Shown: positions 60,431 through 64,000 of the stretch, piece after piece
How the letters are laid out: every line of letters begins with the position of its first letter
Numbering within the stretch: the stretch's first letter is position 1
DNA from: Nocardioides agri
Lineage (GTDB): Bacteria; Actinomycetota; Actinomycetes; Propionibacteriales; Nocardioidaceae
Direction: 5' to 3'
Length of the DNA stretch: 64,000 bases
Assembly (NCBI RefSeq): GCF_013778305.1
Contig: NZ_JACEIC010000002.1
Coordinates: 310,001 to 374,000, forward strand
Program-made: the position numbers and the translations under genes
The notes under the pieces: generated by a model
Database searches by the model: none
Seen by the model: the letters and a program-made list of their open reading frames with translations, nothing else
What the model was told of the DNA's origin: nothing

Positions 60431-61645
60431 ATGGCCCCCATGGAACTCTCGGCGCCGCCGCGCTCGCCCCGCACGGGTGCTCGGGCCTCCGAGGTGCGCC
60501 GCCACAACTTGAGCGCACTGTTGGGATGCGTCCACCTCGACGGATCGGCCTCCCGGTCCCAGCTGGGAGCGGCGACAGGGCTGAACCGCTCGACGGTGGC
60601 CGATCTGATCCACGAGCTCGCCGGACGCGGGTTGGTCGTCGAGGACGGGATGTCGTCCACCTCGGGACGCGGGCGCCCCTCGCCGATCGTGCACGTGCGC
60701 GCGTCCGGTGCGGTGGCGCTCGCCGTCGAGCTCGGCGTGGAGTCGGTGGCGGCGGCCACCATCGGCCTGGGCGGCCAGGTCCTGCAGCAGCGTGTCGAGC
60801 TCCCCATCGTCAAGCCGTCGCCGCGGGAGACTGCGCGGCTGGTCGCCGAGCTCGCCGCCCTGCTCGGTCTGGCCCCGGCTGATCGCGGGGTCGTAGGCGT
60901 GGGTGTGGCGGTGCCCGGCCTGACGCGCCGGGCGGACGGGTTCGTGCACCTCGCGCCCAACCTGGGCTGGAAGAACGTCGACCTGGGCAGATTGCTCGCC
61001 GAGGCACTCGGCATGCCGGCCGAGCGGGTGCACGTGGGCAACGAGGCGGACCTGGGCGCGCTGGGTGAACACCGTCGAGGGGCTGGGCGCGGGTGCGAGA
61101 ACCTGGTGTTCGTCTCCGGGGAGGTCGGCATCGGAGCAGGGTTGATCATCGGGGGGCGACCGATGCTCGGCGCGGCGGGCTACGCCGGCGAGGCCGGACA
61201 CATGCTGGTGAACCCGGACGGTCGGCGGTGCACCTGCGGGGCTTCCGGCTGCTGGGAGACCGAGGCGGGTGAGGCGGCACTGCTGCGGGCGGCGGGTGTC
61301 CGCGGCATGAGGGGCGTCACCGCCGTCAACGCCGTGGTGGACAGGGTCGCGGCCGGTGACGCGTCCGCTGTGGCGGCTGTCGCCGAGATCGGCCACTGGC
61401 TCGGGATGGGAGTCGGCAACCTGATCAACCTGCTCAACCCGGAGGTCGTGGTGCTGGGCGGGATCTTCCAGCCCCTGTTCCCGTTCCTGCGCGACCCGAT
61501 GCTCCGCGCTGTCCGCGCCAGGTCCCTCGACGAGGTGTCGGACCTGGTCACGGTGGTGCCCAGCGCCCTCGGGACGTCGGCGCAGCTCCACGGCGCCGCG
61601 GAGATGGCGCTGGCGGTGCTGCTGGCCGATCCAAGCCTGCGTTGA
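60431..61645 (+). CDS. ROK-family transcriptional regulator
   Basis: The 404-residue protein has an N-terminal winged HTH (about residues 25-80; ASRSQLGAATGLNRSTVADL), a sugar-kinase-like ROK domain (about 90-400; VGVGVAVPGLTRRADGFVHL, NEADLGALGEHRRGAG, GEVGIGAGLIIGG) and the zinc motif CTCGASGCWE. It probably senses a sugar and represses the secreted ThuA gene. ATG 60431 or 60440 may be the start; GGCGGCAGG precedes. An upstream palindrome is the likely operator. Confidence 0.93.
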   Translation: MAPMELSAPPRSPRTGARASEVRRHNLSALLGCVHLDGSASRSQLGAATGLNRSTVADLIHELAGRGLVVEDGMSSTSGRGRPSPIVHVRASGAVALAVELGVESVAAATIGLGGQVLQQRVELPIVKPSPRETARLVAELAALLGLAPADRGVVGVGVAVPGLTRRADGFVHLAPNLGWKNVDLGRLLAEALGMPAERVHVGNEADLGALGEHRRGAGRGCENLVFVSGEVGIGAGLIIGGRPMLGAAGYAGEAGHMLVNPDGRRCTCGASGCWETEAGEAALLRAAGVRGMRGVTAVNAVVDRVAAGDASAVAAVAEIGHWLGMGVGNLINLLNPEVVVLGGIFQPLFPFLRDPMLRAVRARSLDEVSDLVTVVPSALGTSAQLHGAAEMALAVLLADPSLR

Positions 61646-61773
61646 GGACGCTCGACCCGCCACCACCCCTCGCAGGTGCCTCCGAGTCGCTCCCGCGGTG
61701 ATTTCGAGACAGTGGCGGGAGGTCAGTCATGGCACCAAGCGAGGGCAGCTACCGCGCGGACTCTCACTCCCTG

Positions 61774-63369
61774 TCAGGCCGCGCCCGCGAACTTCAGCAG
61801 GTCGACGAAGCCGAACTGGCCGGTGACCGGTGCGATCGGGGGCGCGGGCTTCCAGGCAGCGTCGAGGTAGAGGTAGGAGTTGGGATCGCGCTGCAGCAGT
61901 CCGACCAGCACTTCAGCGACGATCCTGCCCCCTACCGCGCCCAGCCGCTCGGCGTTGTTCGGGGGGAGCTCGGCCTCCTTGAGGATGTAGAACCAGAGCG
62001 GTGCCTGCCCGCCCCACCCCGGATCGTTGCTGAGACCGAGGGCTGCGTTGGTGAGCACCGGGGCGCGCATCGCCTGGGCGACCTGCTGGCCGGAGGGGAG
62101 CCCGACCTGCTTGCCGCGGAGCGAGTTGCGAACGGCGAGGTGGACCGTCGGGTCCGGAGGCGGGACGACCGAGGGAGGGAGCGTCGCGAGCGGGAGCGAC
62201 AGCTTGGTGTCGATCTTGCGCGGCTTCCGCGCCGGGAAGTTGGGGTCGACGGGAAGGATGTTCCTCCAGTCGATGGCCAGGTCGGCGGGGATCGGGCGGC
62301 CCCCGTTGAGGTTGAACCCTCCCTCGGGCCCGAAGACCGGTACGCCGCCGCGCTCGAGCGTCGCCTGGTTGAGGACGTAGAAGGGCCGGATGATCGTGTG
62401 CCCGAACCGGTAGGCAGCAACGGCGAACTCGACCGGCATGAACGGGCGACCGTCCTTGTTGGTGGGCCGGTAGTAGCTCAGGGTGATCACGGGCGGCTTG
62501 CCCGCGACCTCCTTGTAGACCGTGCCGCTGGGCCCGACGAGCGCGTCACCGACGAAGCGGGGCAGGAAGTCGTGCGTCACCGCCCACTGGTAGTGCCACC
62601 GGGTGAGGCGACGCGCAGACTCGAACACCCACTCGCGGCGGACCCCTTGCCCGCGGACGTGGTCGACCATCCGATTGTGGAACTGGGCGACCGCCTTGTG
62701 GAACTGGACGACGATCAGGTTCTCGTCGTTGCGCGCCTCGGGAACGATCGCGCGGCCACTGGCGTCCCGCGGCAGGTCGACGACACCGTTGACGTTCAAC
62801 GTCAGCAACAGCTTGTCCGGGTCGGCCGGGTCGTAGAACTGTGGTTCCGCTGCCGGCCCACGACCGTAGACCGAGTCGAGGTCGTAGCGCGGCGTCCGGA
62901 AGTTGATAGTCGCGTAGGGGTCCGCCTGCTGCTGAGCGAGCGGCGTGTTGTCGAAGGTGATGTCGTGGTCGATGAACTGCCCGATGAAGGTGAAGCCCGC
63001 GAAGAGCCGCGGACTGGTGTTCAAGAAGCTGTCGTCGGGAACCGTCTGGTCCTCCACCATCGTCCTGGCGAGACCGTCCAGGAGGTCGTCGCGCGGAGCG
63101 AACGGCGGCAGCTTCTTGAACATCACGCCGAACCGGCCCTCGGCCACCCGGTCCTTGCTGGCCAGGTACATGCCGCGGAGCTCCGCGCCGTGGAGAGCCG
63201 CGGCGCCGGGTGCGGCACTGGGCAGGACGGTGACGGCTGCGTTGGCGGCAGTCCGTGCCCTGCCGATCACGGCGCCGACCGAGAGGCCCGCCGCGCTGGC
63301 GAGAAACGCCCGCCGAGCGAGGTGACGCCGATGCCCGTCCGATGCGGACGGGCGCTTCGTGGAACTCAT
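61774..63369 (-). CDS. Tat-exported animal-type heme peroxidase
   Basis: The 531-residue protein has a twin-arginine signal (LARRAFLASAAGLSVGAVIG), then a peroxidase domain with the distal His135 in FIGQFIDHDITFD and a proximal His in VAAYRFGHTIIRPFY. This is the animal/peroxinectin-type heme peroxidase family (PF03098-like). It oxidises substrates with hydrogen peroxide outside the membrane. ATG at 63369 has GGAGACGGAG upstream and gives a proper Tat leader. The physiological substrate is unknown. Confidence 0.9.
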   Translation of the reverse strand: MSSTKRPSASDGHRRHLARRAFLASAAGLSVGAVIGRARTAANAAVTVLPSAAPGAAALHGAELRGMYLASKDRVAEGRFGVMFKKLPPFAPRDDLLDGLARTMVEDQTVPDDSFLNTSPRLFAGFTFIGQFIDHDITFDNTPLAQQQADPYATINFRTPRYDLDSVYGRGPAAEPQFYDPADPDKLLLTLNVNGVVDLPRDASGRAIVPEARNDENLIVVQFHKAVAQFHNRMVDHVRGQGVRREWVFESARRLTRWHYQWAVTHDFLPRFVGDALVGPSGTVYKEVAGKPPVITLSYYRPTNKDGRPFMPVEFAVAAYRFGHTIIRPFYVLNQATLERGGVPVFGPEGGFNLNGGRPIPADLAIDWRNILPVDPNFPARKPRKIDTKLSLPLATLPPSVVPPPDPTVHLAVRNSLRGKQVGLPSGQQVAQAMRAPVLTNAALGLSNDPGWGGQAPLWFYILKEAELPPNNAERLGAVGGRIVAEVLVGLLQRDPNSYLYLDAAWKPAPPIAPVTGQFGFVDLLKFAGAA

Positions 63370-63426
63370 CTCCGTCTCCTCCCACTCTCCGATGCACTCG
63401 GGGTCCGACACTCGATGAGCGCCGGA

Positions 63427-64000
63427 TCAGTCCACCGTCAGGTTGCCGTTCGCGAGTACCCCGGCCCGGGCGTAGAACACGGAGGCCGGGTCGAGGTCGG
63501 ACGTCAGCAGCGTCACGGTCGACAGCTTGATCGAGAAGAAGTCGCCGGTCGACGGGGCGCGGTTGCGGTCGTTGTCTCTGACGATGACCTCGAAGCGACA
63601 CCCGGACGTGGTCTGGGCGCACGCCTGAGGAAACCCAGCCGGGGCCGTCGTCGTCGTCCGGTAGCGGCCCAGGAAGATGAGCTCGTTCGTGCCCGGCGGC
63701 GGTTCCTGGCCGATGCACACCATCGACTCGAGCACCGGGTCAAGAGTGTCGACCGTCCCGTGCACGGCGAACCCGCCGCCGAGAGGGTTCGTGCCGTGGT
63801 CGGCGTACGAGAGCTCGATGTGCAGTCGACCGGCCGGCGGGTTGGTGCTGGTGCTGTTCGAGGAACGCTCACAGCTGAAGCTGAACCCGAACGACGCGGC
63901 GCCGGTGAACAGCACGCCGTCCGGCGGGAGCTGTCCGCCGCCCCGCCCGGTACACGCCGACAGCAGCGCCACCATGGTGGTGAGAGCGCCGATCGCGACT
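63427..64000 (-). CDS. Lipoprotein of unknown function, N terminus cut by window edge
   Basis: About 191 residues are visible. The N-terminal fragment VAIGALTTMVALLSACTGRG is the end of a lipoprotein signal with lipobox LSAC, so the start lies beyond 64000. The mature part is beta-rich with several Cys (FSFSCERSSNSTSTNPPAGR; MVCIGQEPPPGTNELIFLGR; TSGCRFEVIVRDNDRNR). It lies on the same strand as the heme peroxidase, 57 bases upstream, so the two may be co-expressed outside the cell. The domain is not recognised with confidence. Confidence 0.75.
   Translation of the reverse strand, partial: VAIGALTTMVALLSACTGRGGGQLPPDGVLFTGAASFGFSFSCERSSNSTSTNPPAGRLHIELSYADHGTNPLGGGFAVHGTVDTLDPVLESMVCIGQEPPPGTNELIFLGRYRTTTTAPAGFPQACAQTTSGCRFEVIVRDNDRNRAPSTGDFFSIKLSTVTLLTSDLDPASVFYARAGVLANGNLTVD

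Overview
The window is high-GC actinobacterial chromosome. The gene content points to a Nocardioides-like member of the Propionibacteriales: SigB/SigF-type sigma factors, F420-dependent luciferase-like oxidoreductases, a GlnA2-GlnE pair, a PaaABCDE phenylacetyl-CoA epoxidase, and dense genes with 4-base start/stop overlaps. The genus is inference. No rRNA, tRNA or CRISPR array was seen.

Region 1 (1-17.5 kb) looks like a general-stress island. It has two SigB/SigF-type sigma factors (one cut by the window edge), a GAF-ANTAR protein, an Hrp1-like CBS protein, a CYP152-type peroxygenase, a run of small envelope proteins (holin-X, DUF3618, YihY, DUF4235), an Nramp-like transporter with a PRC-barrel partner, oxidoreductases, two F420-type oxidoreductases, a heme-oxygenase-like protein coupled to a CDGSH protein, and a methyltransferase. 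Six genes here carry GGGTAC, the SigB/SigF-type -10 box, exactly 8 or 9 bases before the start codon. The second sigma gene has GTTT-N15-GGGTAC upstream. Together these suggest one regulon transcribed partly as leaderless mRNA.

Region 2 (17.5-36.6 kb) is ordinary metabolism: fabH, an orphan OmpR-type regulator, a coupled glnA2 / membrane protein / amidotransferase / glnE operon, GNAT enzymes, the paaABCDE operon, azlCD, a secreted M4 peptidase with striking leader inverted repeats, dapB, and a SatD-like regulator whose promoter overlaps an inverted repeat.

Region 3 (36.6-50 kb) is an accessory block of visibly lower GC and looser gene spacing. It holds a PHP-SMC-type ATPase (Ppl/TrlF-like) divergent from a HEPN-like protein, an ApeA-like HEPN protein, a DUF4160 protein, two HNH proteins (one membrane-anchored), a membrane Ser/Thr kinase, an apparently truncated unknown protein, and the C-terminal remnant of a tyrosine integrase. 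This looks like an anti-phage defence island with a decayed mobile-element edge. The PHP-ATPase/HEPN divergent pair is the best candidate for an undescribed system.

Region 4 (50-64 kb) returns to high GC: a quinone oxidoreductase, a serine hydrolase, a histidine phosphatase, an acyl-CoA synthetase, a lytic transglycosylase, an acylphosphatase flanked by a duplicated promoter-like repeat, an alpha/beta hydrolase, a secreted ThuA protein divergent from a ROK regulator with a perfect palindrome between them, a Tat-exported heme peroxidase, and a partial lipoprotein at the right edge.
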